A stretch of 64,000 bases of DNA from Streptomyces sp. NBC_01296 (GTDB taxonomy: Bacteria; Actinomycetota; Actinomycetes; Streptomycetales; Streptomycetaceae): positions 124,001 to 188,000 of the forward strand of contig NZ_CP130720.1 of assembly GCF_035984415.1 (NCBI RefSeq), given 5' to 3'. The translations under genes were made by a program, and so were the position numbers. Shown piece by piece: positions 8,017 through 16,310 of the stretch (the stretch's first letter is position 1; every line of letters begins with the position of its first letter). The notes beneath the pieces are model-generated. The model saw only the letters and a program-made list of their open reading frames with translations. It was not told the origin of the DNA and made no database searches.

Positions 8017-8348
8017 CGCTGCTTCCCGGCGGCAGCGGTCCGCGCGGCGAGCGCGTCCAGGACCGCCTCGTGCGCAGGATCGACCGAGATGTCCAGACCG
8101 ACCAGATCCTCGCCGAGGGTGGTCGTGAAGGTGAAGAACGAGCAGCAGCCGCTCTCCCGCTCCACCAGGTCCCGCACCCGCTCCTCGACACCCGGTCCGC
8201 CGGCCAGATCGAGGCGCAGGCGGAGCAGCTCGGGCCTCGACAGCGCGGTCAGTCGCTCGGCGAACAGCGCATCCCACTCCGCGACCCGCAGCGGCCGCTC
8301 CTCGGTGGGCAACGTGCAGGACTGCGGCACCCACGCAAGATCACTCAT
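8013..8348 (-). CDS. Conserved protein of mercury-type clusters
   Basis: A 111-residue soluble protein beginning MSDLAWVPQSCTLPTEERPL. It has RVAEWDALFAERLTALSRPE, a helical middle, and a Cys-Cys motif near the end (ERESGCCSFFTFTTT). I know this sequence type from actinobacterial mer-like clusters, where it usually precedes the MerR gene; its function is not established to my knowledge. The ATG at 8348 is used because the family starts at MSDLAW. It is the first gene of the operon and overlaps merR by GTGA. The paired cysteines suggest metal binding. Confidence 0.75.
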   Translation of the reverse strand: MSDLAWVPQSCTLPTEERPLRVAEWDALFAERLTALSRPELLRLRLDLAGGPGVEERVRDLVERESGCCSFFTFTTTLGEDLVGLDISVDPAHEAVLDALAARTAAAGKQR

Positions 8349-8918
8349 CGCGCTCACTCCCGTCATCACGCCCCCGCAGCCGGGGACACCTCCGACGGTA
8401 AACCTGTACCCGGGTACCGGATGCAAGCGCCTGAACGCCCGACTGGCCAACTGTGGCGTTCAGTCGCGGTCGATGGACCTGGCCTTGTTCACGAGAACGG
8501 AGGCACCCCGACGCGGCGAGGTCGGGGGAGGCTCGGCGGAGTCAGTTGTGGCGGGCGAGCTTGACCATGTTCCGCGCGGCCCACGGGATCACCGGTCCCC
8601 CTATGGCCTTGCTCGGACCATCGGGGAGGAAGGTCCGGCTTGAATCGGCCTGGGCCGCGTACGGGGCCCGGGGTTATGAGCGGGGCCCATGCGCGGCGCA
8701 CGGAGGTCACCCCGGGCGGTCAAGTGGCTTGTGTGGCTGCGCCGTTGAGCTTCCGTACGCCCACCCATGATGAACACTCTCCGCATGCGATCAAGCACAC
8801 AGGGTGGCCATCCGTGAGGGTTGGCCCTCCTGCCCCATGTGTAGATGAAGGGGCCGCCCGGCTCGAAGCCGTCGCGCCTGCGTCGTTGTTTCAACCCGTT
8901 CGGAGGGAGTTCTTACAG
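8349..8918. other. No supported gene; weak protein-like trace
   Basis: This stretch upstream of the mer-type operon and the glycosyltransferase has open frames on both strands, but none looks like a real gene. Around 8565-8605 the plus strand reads FRAAHGITGPPMA, similar to CRAAHGITSPAIA at about 62440-62475, so a small shared remnant may be present. The promoter of the operon should lie at its left edge; I could not assign boxes. Confidence 0.4.
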
Positions 8919-10086
8919 GTGAACACGGTGGCACCCCGCCAGTACGGACTGGCCGCGCCCCCCAGAGGGCGGCACATGTCCATCATGGCCCGGGTGTACG
9001 GGTACCCGCCCGACCACAACGCCGGATCCGAGTGGATGCTCCACTCGATGCTGCGCCCGCCCCCTCGCCGAGCGCGGCCACCAGGTCGCGGTCTGGCTGT
9101 CGCACCCCGGCCGGATCGAGAAGAGCTACGAGATCGACGGGGTACAGGTCGTGCCCTACCAGGAGGGCATGGACTTCGCCGCCCGCGCCCAGGAAGCGGA
9201 CGTGCTGTTATCCCACTTCGAGAACGTGCCCCTGGTGGCCGGGCTCGCGCGGGAGCGCCGGATCCCGCTGGCCGTCATCTGCCACGACAACTTCGCCACA
9301 AGCTTCCACAACGCGGCGGGCGCTGACCTCGTCGTCTACAACAGTGAGTGGATCCGGCGGGACGGCGAGATCTTCTACGCCGGCTACCCCCGCGAATTCC
9401 TGCCCAGGCGCAGCATCGTCGTCCGCCCGCCCGTGATCGCCGAGGAGTACCGCAGCCAGCCCGGTGACTGCGCGACCCTCGTCAACCTCAACTCCGACAA
9501 GGGCGGCGAGGTGTTCTGGCAGGTCGCCACCTGGACCCCGGAATGGAACTTCCTCGGTGTCCGCGGCGCCTACGGGCAGCAGGTCATGCCGCCACCACGG
9601 CTGCCCAACTGTGAAGTGGTCGACGGGGTGCCGGGACAGCAGATGCGCGAGCACGTCTACAGCCGGGCGCGCGTGATGCTCATGCCAAGCCTGTACGAGT
9701 CCTGGGGGCGGGTGGCAATCGAGGCGTTCGCCTCCGGCATCCCCGTCATCGCCCACCCCACTCCCGGGCTCGTCGAGTCCCTGGGCGAAGCCGGGATCTT
9801 CGCCTACCGCGACGACCTCAACGCCTGGACCCATGCCCTGGCGTCCCTGCGCGACCCGGCCAACTGGGCCCGGGCTTCGCGCCGGGCCCAGGCCCGCTCC
9901 ATCGAACTCAGTGCGGCTCCCGACCTCGACATCTGGTGCGACGCCGTCGAATCCCTGAGCAAGACCAGCCGGCTGAGCGGAGTGCGCAGGCGCGCCCTCG
10001 GCACGCTCGTCGACGCCAGCGAGATGAGCCGCAACCCGGCAGCCGGCATTGCGGGCCCGGGGGCAGAAAGACGCGCCTGCCCCTGA
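8919..10086 (+). pseudogene. Glycosyltransferase (GT4-like), one-base frameshift
   Basis: GTG 8919 follows a GGAGGG site. The first part reads MSIMARVYGYPPDHNAGSEW-MLHSML, typical of the donor-fold N-terminus. At about 9057-9064 a run of C moves the frame by one; the other frame continues AERGHQVAVWLSHPGRI and then ICHDNFATSF, NLNSDKGGEVFWQVA and the nucleotide-sugar site SRARVMLMPSLYESWGRVAI-EAFASGIPVIAH. The rest is intact to 10086 (about 389 residues in total), so the lesion is a single insertion in a homopolymer: a recent mutation, phase variation, or an assembly error. The next gene starts about 180 bases downstream and might be a partner. Confidence 0.75.
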
Positions 10087-10264
10087 CAGTGCTGCGCAGC
10101 GGAGCCAGACTCCGGCTTCGCAGCCCCCGGCAACGCCATCGAAATGGCTTACGGAAGCTCCGGCAGAGCGCCCGGCATGGGCTGGGCATCTCCCTTCCGG
10201 ATCCGCCTGCCTGCCATGCGAACCACGGAAATCCACCCCACCTGAAACGAAAGGACGGCATCCC

Positions 10265-10640
10265 ATGCCCCCGGAAACCCTTGCCCCCGCCCCCGAACCC
10301 GACAGCTCCATCGAGCCCGACAGCTCCGTCGAGCCCCGTGTGGCCATCGCGCAGACCGCAGGCGCACCCATCGCTCCCTACACCCACAGCCGGCGCTTCA
10401 ACTATTCCGGCAGCGTCCAGAACTTCACCGTTCCCCCCGGCGTCACCACGGTCAACGCCCGCTGCTGGGGTGGCGGCGGCTATGGAATTGACACTGGGGG
10501 CGGGGGCGGTTTCGCCACCGGGGACATCACCGTCGTGCCCGGGGAGACCCTGAGGATCGTTGTCGACCTGGGCGGAGGCGTGGCCGGCGGGGGCGGTATG
10601 AGCGGCCTGTTCAGCCAGCGGCTGGGGCAAACGCCCCCAC
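10265..10640 (+). pseudogene. Glycine-rich surface-type protein, 3' truncated
   Basis: ATG 10265 follows AAAGGA. After a Pro/Ser/Glu-rich leader with the repeat EPDSS, the sequence reads FNYSGSVQNFTVPPGVTTVN-ARCWGGGG and then GGGGGFATGDITVVPGETLR-IVVDLGGG. This is the start of a glycine-rich beta-sandwich domain found on secreted or surface proteins. Homology ends at about residue 118 (GGGGM); after that the frame reads through unrelated DNA. No signal peptide is visible. It follows a glycosyltransferase, which would fit a glycosylated surface product, but that link is inference. Confidence 0.55.
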
Positions 10641-10804
10641 CCCGTCCGCACCCCTCTTCTACGAGCGACACAACGCCAGACCCCACACCCCCGCCCGACC
10701 ACAGCCGCGCCCGGGCCGGACCAGACCCGGGCCTCGGCTTCAGCCCGCGGAGGAACGGCCAAACCCTCGCCGGCCGGGCCGGCCCCAGGCCCGGAGACAC
10801 GAAG

Positions 10805-10835
10805 GGGCCGTCACCCCTGCACGAGGTGACGGCCC
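10805..10835. terminator. Hairpin after HNH remnant
   Basis: GGGCCGTCACC (10805-10815) pairs with GGTGACGGCCC (10825-10835). It lies just downstream of the minus-strand HNH fragment and is a plausible terminator. Confidence 0.6.
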
Positions 10836-10855
10836 TCCGCCCTGCTGTCTCCGTC

Positions 10856-11142
10856 CTACGGGGCCGGGGTGAACTCCACGAGGGTGTCGCCGCAGCCGGC
10901 CGCGATGTCCAGCAGCCGGTCGCGCTCCGCCTCATCGACGGACAGGCCCCAGCGGAGCTTGTCCTCGGTCCACTCCTTGCCGTACCGGCACAGCGCATCC
11001 GGCGCCGGCGGCAGCCACTCGGCCGGATCCTGATCAGCCTTGGACCGGTTGGAGCGGGCGGTGACCGCGACCAGGGAGGAGAGCTGGCCCTGGTCGTTGG
11101 CGTACGCCTCCCGCCGCTTCGCCGTCCACGAACTCGCCCCAG
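10856..11142 (-). pseudogene. HNH endonuclease (DUF1524 type) C-terminal fragment
   Basis: The minus strand reads SSWTAKRREAYANDQGQLSS-LVAVTARSNRSKADQDPAEW, then LPPAPDALCRYGKEWTEDKL and RWGLSVDEAERDRLLDIA, ending EFTPAP. The N-R-S-K-x-D-x-DPAEW stretch is the conserved C-terminal part of actinobacterial HNH proteins with a DUF1524 (GmrSD-like) domain. Just upstream the frame has a stop, and the signal peptide and the HNH histidines seen in full-length proteins are absent. About 90 residues of a normally ~220-residue protein remain. Confidence 0.75.
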
Positions 11143-11448
11143 CTGGCGGGGAGCGTCATTCGAAGCTTGCGGTATTCACTCCGTGGCGGCTCCGGTTCGC
11201 GCCGGGCGATCTCTGCACCCGTACCACCCGAGGCTGCGCCTCCCGTCACCGGCGCGTGGTTGCTGCCACGGTCACAGGCCGCGGTAACCGCCCGCCCGCC
11301 CATGGCTGTCCCCCATTCGAATGGGGGGACCTGCCGATTTTCAGACGTTCTTCAGCGATTTGTGCGCATATGCCCGGGCGGTTTGAGGCCGGAACATACC
11401 GTCGCCGCAGCGGTACGAGTACCCGCCCATGCGAGCGAAGGAGAAGCT
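11143..11448. other. Intergenic region upstream of the 696-aa gene
   Basis: No supported gene. The open frame that runs into the next gene from 11167 has no family-like residues here. The promoter of the 696-aa gene should be in this stretch. Confidence 0.4.
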
Positions 11449-13539
11449 GTGGCAGTGGACGAGAGCACGGCAGCCGGAGATCCGGAAAGTGTCCTGGACG
11501 ATCCGCGGCTGGAGAGGTTGCGGCAGATTCTGACCGGCGAGCGCCCGTCCCCGTTGGTGCGGACCCAGGGCCGCGAGGGGACGAAGGCGAACCTGCTGCT
11601 CGCCGTGATGCTGCGCGCCGCTGCGCGCACGGATCGCGGGCATCAGCTCGGAGATCTCGAGAACCGCTTGGTCCAGGCCGCTCTCACCGCGATGCCGCAA
11701 ACGGACCTCATCGCCCTGGGCAGGCTGTACCTGTTCCTGGTCACCTACAGCACCGGCCTGCCGTTCCCGGTGTCGGTCACCGGCCGCCCCCTTGAGCAGA
11801 CCTACGACTGGGCGCAGTACCAGCAGGACTGGCAGGCGATGGCGCGCGAGACGATGGCGCAGCCGAACAATGCGGTGGTCAGCCGGGAAGGTTTTGCCCT
11901 GGGAGAGGAGGTGGACGGGCCGGCGTTCATCGAGGCGCTGCGGGAGCGGGGGGGCGGTACTTCGGCCATGCCCGGAGCCGTCGTCGTCTCCCCCGACACG
12001 CTCGCCGCCGTGCCGGACGGCGATTCCGTCGCTCCGGGCGTCGAGGACGCTTCGGCGGCCGAGGCTTCGGCAGCGGGCACGCACGCGTACCAGCCGGTTC
12101 GGGTGCGGCTGGAGATGGAGAGCTTCCACGTGCTGCGGGCCCACGGGGACCAGGGCGGCGGCAGGGACGAGACCTACTGGTGCGCGTCCTCCGGCAGCGA
12201 CAAGGCAGCCGGCCCCGCCTACCAGTCGGAGGAGTTCGGCGGCGTCCAAACAGGTCACACCCGTACCTTCGGCTCCAACCGCGTCGTCTTCGACGGGCAG
12301 GTCTCAGCCCATCTGATCCTGCAGATCTTCTGCTTCGAAGCTGACCAGAGCAGCAGTCAGTGGTACGACGCCCTCCACGCCCACCTCAGGTGGCTGTCCC
12401 AGCACATCTTCAGCACCCCGTGGTTCCAGATCGGCGCCAATCTGCCCGGCGGCGGCATCGCCGGCATCCTGGCCGACATCACTAGCATCGGCGTCATCCT
12501 GATGGACTTCCTGCGCAACGACGACGACCTGTCCTGCGCACGCGCGATCTACCTCGACCGCTACGACCTCGCGCTGCTGTCGGACCGCGGCAGCATCGAC
12601 CTGCACTTCAACGGCGAGGGCCACCACCGCCTGAAACTCAAGTACGCCAGCCCCGAGAAGGTCCCCTTCCCCGCCAGCACCCTCAAGTACCTCGTCCGGG
12701 AACAGGGCGACCGCTGGACCACCCCCATCCCGCTGCCCTGGCAGTCCATCACACCCCCCGCCATTGCCTTCTACCAGAACAGACTCCACGTCCTGTTCAA
12801 CCGCGCCGACCGCGCGCTGATGTGGACCACCCACGCCAACGGAGTGTGGAGCACCCCGCGCCAGATCAACCAGGAGTACTCCGACATCGCACCCGCCCTC
12901 GCCGTCTTCCAGAACAAGCTCTGGTGTGCCCACACCGGCACCGACGACACAGTCGGCTACTTCACCTACGACGGCACCTCCTGGAGCACGCGGACCCGGA
13001 TTCTCGCCTTCGCATCCCGCATCGCTCCGGCCCTTGCTGTCCACGACAACCGGTTGTGGCTCACGCATATCAGCATGGACGGCATTCCCTGCACCAACTG
13101 CCACGACGGCAGCCGCTGGACCGGCTCCCAGGGCGACAACTCCTGGACACTGGACAGCCCCGTCAGCCTGGCCAGCAACAGCGGGAAGCTGTGGCGCGTC
13201 GCCCGTGGCACGGACAATGGGTTCCACGCCAGCAACGCCACCACCTCCGGCAACAACGTGACCTGGAATCGCATCGCGGGCATCAGCCACCCCAACTACC
13301 CCCACGGCCCGGCCCTGCTCTCCCACAGCGGCGGCCTGGAGGTCTTCCTCAACCTGCAGGGCGAGCTCTACCAGATGCACTACCTGCCGAACCAGAACAT
13401 GTGGCACGGCGGCAAGTACCCCGGCGACCAGCGCATCCGCCCCATGGACGAAGTCTCCACCGCCGAACAGGGCGGGCGGCTCTACGTCATGTACCGCACC
13501 GACCCACTCGCCGCCACCTCCACACCCAGCACCGCGTAA
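11449..13539 (+). CDS. 696-aa protein with propeller-like C-terminal repeats
   Basis: GTG 11449 has AAGGAG five bases upstream, so the open frame before it is not used. The N-terminal ~200 residues are helical (LERLRQILTGERPSPLVRTQ). Residues ~210-400 contain an acidic Ala/Ser linker and a beta-rich region (RVRLEMESFHVLRAH). From ~430 come at least four repeats built on PAIAFYQNRLHVLFNR, PALAVFQNKLWCAHTG, PALAVHDNRLWLTHIS and PALLSHSGGLEVFLNL. Repeats of this kind form beta-propellers in PLL-type lectins and related glycan-binding proteins. There is no signal peptide or membrane helix. A lectin- or toxin-like role is possible but not shown. The frame is intact, in contrast to its neighbours. 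Confidence 0.75.
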   Translation: MAVDESTAAGDPESVLDDPRLERLRQILTGERPSPLVRTQGREGTKANLLLAVMLRAAARTDRGHQLGDLENRLVQAALTAMPQTDLIALGRLYLFLVTYSTGLPFPVSVTGRPLEQTYDWAQYQQDWQAMARETMAQPNNAVVSREGFALGEEVDGPAFIEALRERGGGTSAMPGAVVVSPDTLAAVPDGDSVAPGVEDASAAEASAAGTHAYQPVRVRLEMESFHVLRAHGDQGGGRDETYWCASSGSDKAAGPAYQSEEFGGVQTGHTRTFGSNRVVFDGQVSAHLILQIFCFEADQSSSQWYDALHAHLRWLSQHIFSTPWFQIGANLPGGGIAGILADITSIGVILMDFLRNDDDLSCARAIYLDRYDLALLSDRGSIDLHFNGEGHHRLKLKYASPEKVPFPASTLKYLVREQGDRWTTPIPLPWQSITPPAIAFYQNRLHVLFNRADRALMWTTHANGVWSTPRQINQEYSDIAPALAVFQNKLWCAHTGTDDTVGYFTYDGTSWSTRTRILAFASRIAPALAVHDNRLWLTHISMDGIPCTNCHDGSRWTGSQGDNSWTLDSPVSLASNSGKLWRVARGTDNGFHASNATTSGNNVTWNRIAGISHPNYPHGPALLSHSGGLEVFLNLQGELYQMHYLPNQNMWHGGKYPGDQRIRPMDEVSTAEQGGRLYVMYRTDPLAATSTPSTA

Positions 13540-13707
13540 CCGGCCTTCAAGCCCGCCGTGACCTCCGCCGTCATTGGCTGGCGGGTGGGGCGGGTTGGGT
13601 CTTGTTCCTGTCTCATCCCAGGATGTCCGGCCCTTGGCGGGCCGCGTGCTTCCGGCGCCGCGGCTGTGCGCCTGGGCGCACTCGGTCCGCGGCGGTACGC
13701 CGGAATC

Positions 13708-14577
13708 ATGACAACGCGACGCCCGTATCCAAGTGATCTGTCCGATGCCCGCTGGGAGTTGATCGAGCCGGTGCTGTCCGCGTGGCGTTTCGAGCGTCGT
13801 GGTCGGGCTCTGGACTTCGGCCGTCCTCCACGGCATGACCTGCGCGAGATCATGAACGCGATCCTCTATGTAGACCGCACCGGCTGCCAGTGGGCCTATC
13901 TCCCACACGACTTCCCGCCACACCAGAGCGTCTACGGCTACTTCGCCAGATGGGCGGACGAAGGCGTATTCGCCCAGCTCAACGGACTCCTCCGCCAGCT
14001 TCTCCGTGAGAAGGAAGGACGGGACGGCGAGCCTTCCGCCTGTGTGATCGACGCCCAGAGCGTCAAGACCTCCACCAGCGTTCATGCCTCGAGTCAGGGC
14101 ATCGACGCGGGCAAGAAGATCGTGGGCAGGAAGCGGAGCATCGTCACCGACACGCTCGGCCTTCTCCTCGCGGTGCTGGTGACCGCGGCCAGCGTGCAGG
14201 ACTCCGTCGCCGGCACCCGGCTCATCGACCAGGTCGCCGCCGGCCACCCCGGCATCCGCAAGGTGTGGGTCGACGGCGGTTACCGCCAGCACCTCGTCGA
14301 GCATGCTGCGGCCCTCGGCATCGACATGGAGATCACCGCCCGCAAGCCCGGGACCAGGGGTTTAACTCCCATCCCGAAGCGCTGGGCGGTCGAGCGGACC
14401 TACGGCTGGCTCATGCTCCACCGCCGCCTGGCCCGCGACTACGAGACCCTCCCCACCCGCTCCGAAGCCGTGATCCACATCGCCATGACCGACCTCATGG
14501 CCCGCCGCCTCACCGGCGAGAACACCATCTCCTGGCGCGACCCGACACACCAGACCAAACAGCAGATCCCGGGATAA
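13708..14577 (+). CDS. IS5-family transposase, full length
   Basis: A 289-residue DDE transposase: YPSDLSDARWELIEPVLSAW, then VDRTGCQWAYLPHDFPPHQS, the first Asp in CVIDAQSVKTS, the second in VWVDGGYR, and the E motif KRWAVERTYGWLMLHRRLARD. The length and all catalytic blocks are normal. The right end at 14583-14600 reads GGATAAAACGACCTCTTA, resembling the IS5-type end seen at 1128. I could not find the matching left end upstream of 13708, so the element may be one-ended. Its right end is directly followed by the next insertion sequence. Confidence 0.9.
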   Translation: MTTRRPYPSDLSDARWELIEPVLSAWRFERRGRALDFGRPPRHDLREIMNAILYVDRTGCQWAYLPHDFPPHQSVYGYFARWADEGVFAQLNGLLRQLLREKEGRDGEPSACVIDAQSVKTSTSVHASSQGIDAGKKIVGRKRSIVTDTLGLLLAVLVTAASVQDSVAGTRLIDQVAAGHPGIRKVWVDGGYRQHLVEHAAALGIDMEITARKPGTRGLTPIPKRWAVERTYGWLMLHRRLARDYETLPTRSEAVIHIAMTDLMARRLTGENTISWRDPTHQTKQQIPG

Positions 14578-14603
14578 AACAGAGGGATAAAACGACCTCT
14601 TAG

Positions 14604-16185
14604 CTTGGCGTTTAACGTCTGCGGTCGAACATGGCCTCGAACTTGCTGACGTTTTCGGCTGAGTGCCTGACGTAAGGGCGGCCCTCGTCTGATCCTGTGC
14701 TCCGTCACAGAGGCACTTGACCAGTACGAAGGCCGTAGCGATGAGTCTGCTGCAGCGGGTCCCGCGGGATGCATTTGCCGAATTGTCATGCTTCCGGAGG
14801 GAGTTCTATGCCTGCTTGACTCAGAGGGCCGATGCCTTGTTCGAGTTGAGTGACGCTCTGTTGTGTGCGGACGGCCCGGTGAAGACGTTGGTCGAGCTGT
14901 CCCTGGCGCCTGAGCATCAGCGTGGGCATGGTGCGTTGTACGGCGGGCTGAACCGCGGGCATCTGGATTTGTCCCGACTGCGCAGGGCGCTGGCAGGAAT
15001 GCCCCTTCCACGGACGGCAGAGGGGCGGCTGGTCCTTGCTGTCGATGTCAGCAACTGGCTGCGGCCGGACGCGAATACCAGCCCGGACCGGCTGTTCTGT
15101 CACACGTATGGCCGGGGCAGGGGCTCGGCCCAGATGATCCCCGGGTGGCCCTACTCCTTCGTCGCCGCCCTGGAGCCGGGGCGGACGTCGTGGACTGCCA
15201 TGCTGGACGTGGTCCGGCTGTGCCCGTGGGACGACACGATCGCCGTGACCGCATCCCAGGTCAGGGAAGTGTTCCAGCGACTGTATGTCGCGGGCCAGTG
15301 GCGGATCGGTGACCCGCCCGTCCTGGTCGTCGTCGATGCCGGATATGACGTGACCCGTTTGGCCTTCTTGCTTGCGGACCTGCCCGTTGAGCTGCTGGGC
15401 CGGATGCGTTCGGACCGCGTCCTGTACTTCCCGCCCCCGCCGCAGCCGGCGGGAAAGCGCGGGCGCAAGCCCAAGCGCGGGGCAGAGTTCGCGTTCGAGA
15501 TTGCGGCCACTCAGCCGGTCCCGTCCATCACCACGGTGACCGACACCACGCACTACGGGAAGGCCGTCGCCACTGCCTGGGACCGCCTGCACCCGTTGCT
15601 GGTCCGACGCTCGGCCTGGGCCGACCACCCCGAAGGAGAGCTGCCGGTCATCGAAGGCACCGTCATCCGTCTACAGGTCGACCACCTTCGCGGAGACCGC
15701 AGCCCCAGGCCCATCTGGTTGTGGTGGTCGTCCACCGCCGCTACCGCCGGGGACGTGGACCGGCTCTGGCAGGCGTTCCTGCGCAGATTCGACCTCGAGC
15801 ACACCTTCAGGATGCTCAAGCAGACGTTGGGGTGGACCGCTCCCAAACTCCGCGAGCCGGCCGCCGCTGACCGCTGGACCTGGCTCGTCCTCGCCGCACA
15901 CGCCCAGCTCCGACTTGCCCGGCCCCTCGCAGAAGACCTCCGCAAACCCTGGGAACGGCCTGCACGCCAAGGGCGCCTGACACCCGCACGCGTCCGTCGA
16001 GGATTTCGCCGCATCCACGAGAAAACCCCTCAGCCGGCCAGTGCACCGAAACCCACCACCGCAGGCCCCGGCCGACCAACCGGCACGAAGAACAAGCAGC
16101 GTGCACGCGAGCACCCCGTCGGGAAACAAGCCAAACCGAGCATCGCAACAGCCATCACAAGCAGCACACCTGCATAAACGCCAAG
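14604..16185 (+). mobile_element. IS701-like element with 5-bp target repeat
   Basis: CTTGGCGTTTA (14604-14614) and its exact reverse complement (16175-16185) bound a 1,582-bp element. The pentamer CTTAG flanks both ends (14599-14603 and 16186-16190), consistent with a target duplication. It contains a single transposase gene whose stop codon overlaps the right repeat. Confidence 0.85.
14741..16177 (+). CDS. IS701-like DDE transposase
   Basis: A 478-residue transposase of the large Streptomyces group starting MSLLQRVPRDAFAELSCFRR. Landmarks are LVLAVDVSNWLRPDANTSPD-RLFCHTYGRG (first Asp), VLVVVDAGYD (second Asp) and FDLEHTFRMLKQTLGWTAPK (Glu region), followed by a basic tail. I chose ATG 14741 because the family begins at MSLLQ. 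The reading frame is uninterrupted, and with intact ends and a perfect target repeat the element looks recently active. It is placed between the IS5 element and the NACHT gene. Confidence 0.9.
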   Translation: MSLLQRVPRDAFAELSCFRREFYACLTQRADALFELSDALLCADGPVKTLVELSLAPEHQRGHGALYGGLNRGHLDLSRLRRALAGMPLPRTAEGRLVLAVDVSNWLRPDANTSPDRLFCHTYGRGRGSAQMIPGWPYSFVAALEPGRTSWTAMLDVVRLCPWDDTIAVTASQVREVFQRLYVAGQWRIGDPPVLVVVDAGYDVTRLAFLLADLPVELLGRMRSDRVLYFPPPPQPAGKRGRKPKRGAEFAFEIAATQPVPSITTVTDTTHYGKAVATAWDRLHPLLVRRSAWADHPEGELPVIEGTVIRLQVDHLRGDRSPRPIWLWWSSTAATAGDVDRLWQAFLRRFDLEHTFRMLKQTLGWTAPKLREPAAADRWTWLVLAAHAQLRLARPLAEDLRKPWERPARQGRLTPARVRRGFRRIHEKTPQPASAPKPTTAGPGRPTGTKNKQRAREHPVGKQAKPSIATAITSSTPA

Positions 16186-16310
16186 CTTAGGCGATGCCGC
16201 GAAATTGTTGCTCAACCGGCCGAACGACCACCCCGAAGTCGTGGTCGTTCCTGTCGGCTCCGGTCAGTCCGGCTAGGACTTCGCCGGAGGCTTGGGTGCT
16301 GGCGGGCCTG

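Noticed and set aside
13560..13707. Left end of the IS5 element at 13708
   Set aside because: No inverted match to the right end GGATAAAACGACCTCTTA was found in this stretch.
12304..14304. A 666-codon minus-strand open frame
   Set aside because: Antisense to the 696-aa protein and the IS5 transposase; no family-like sequence and no start signal.
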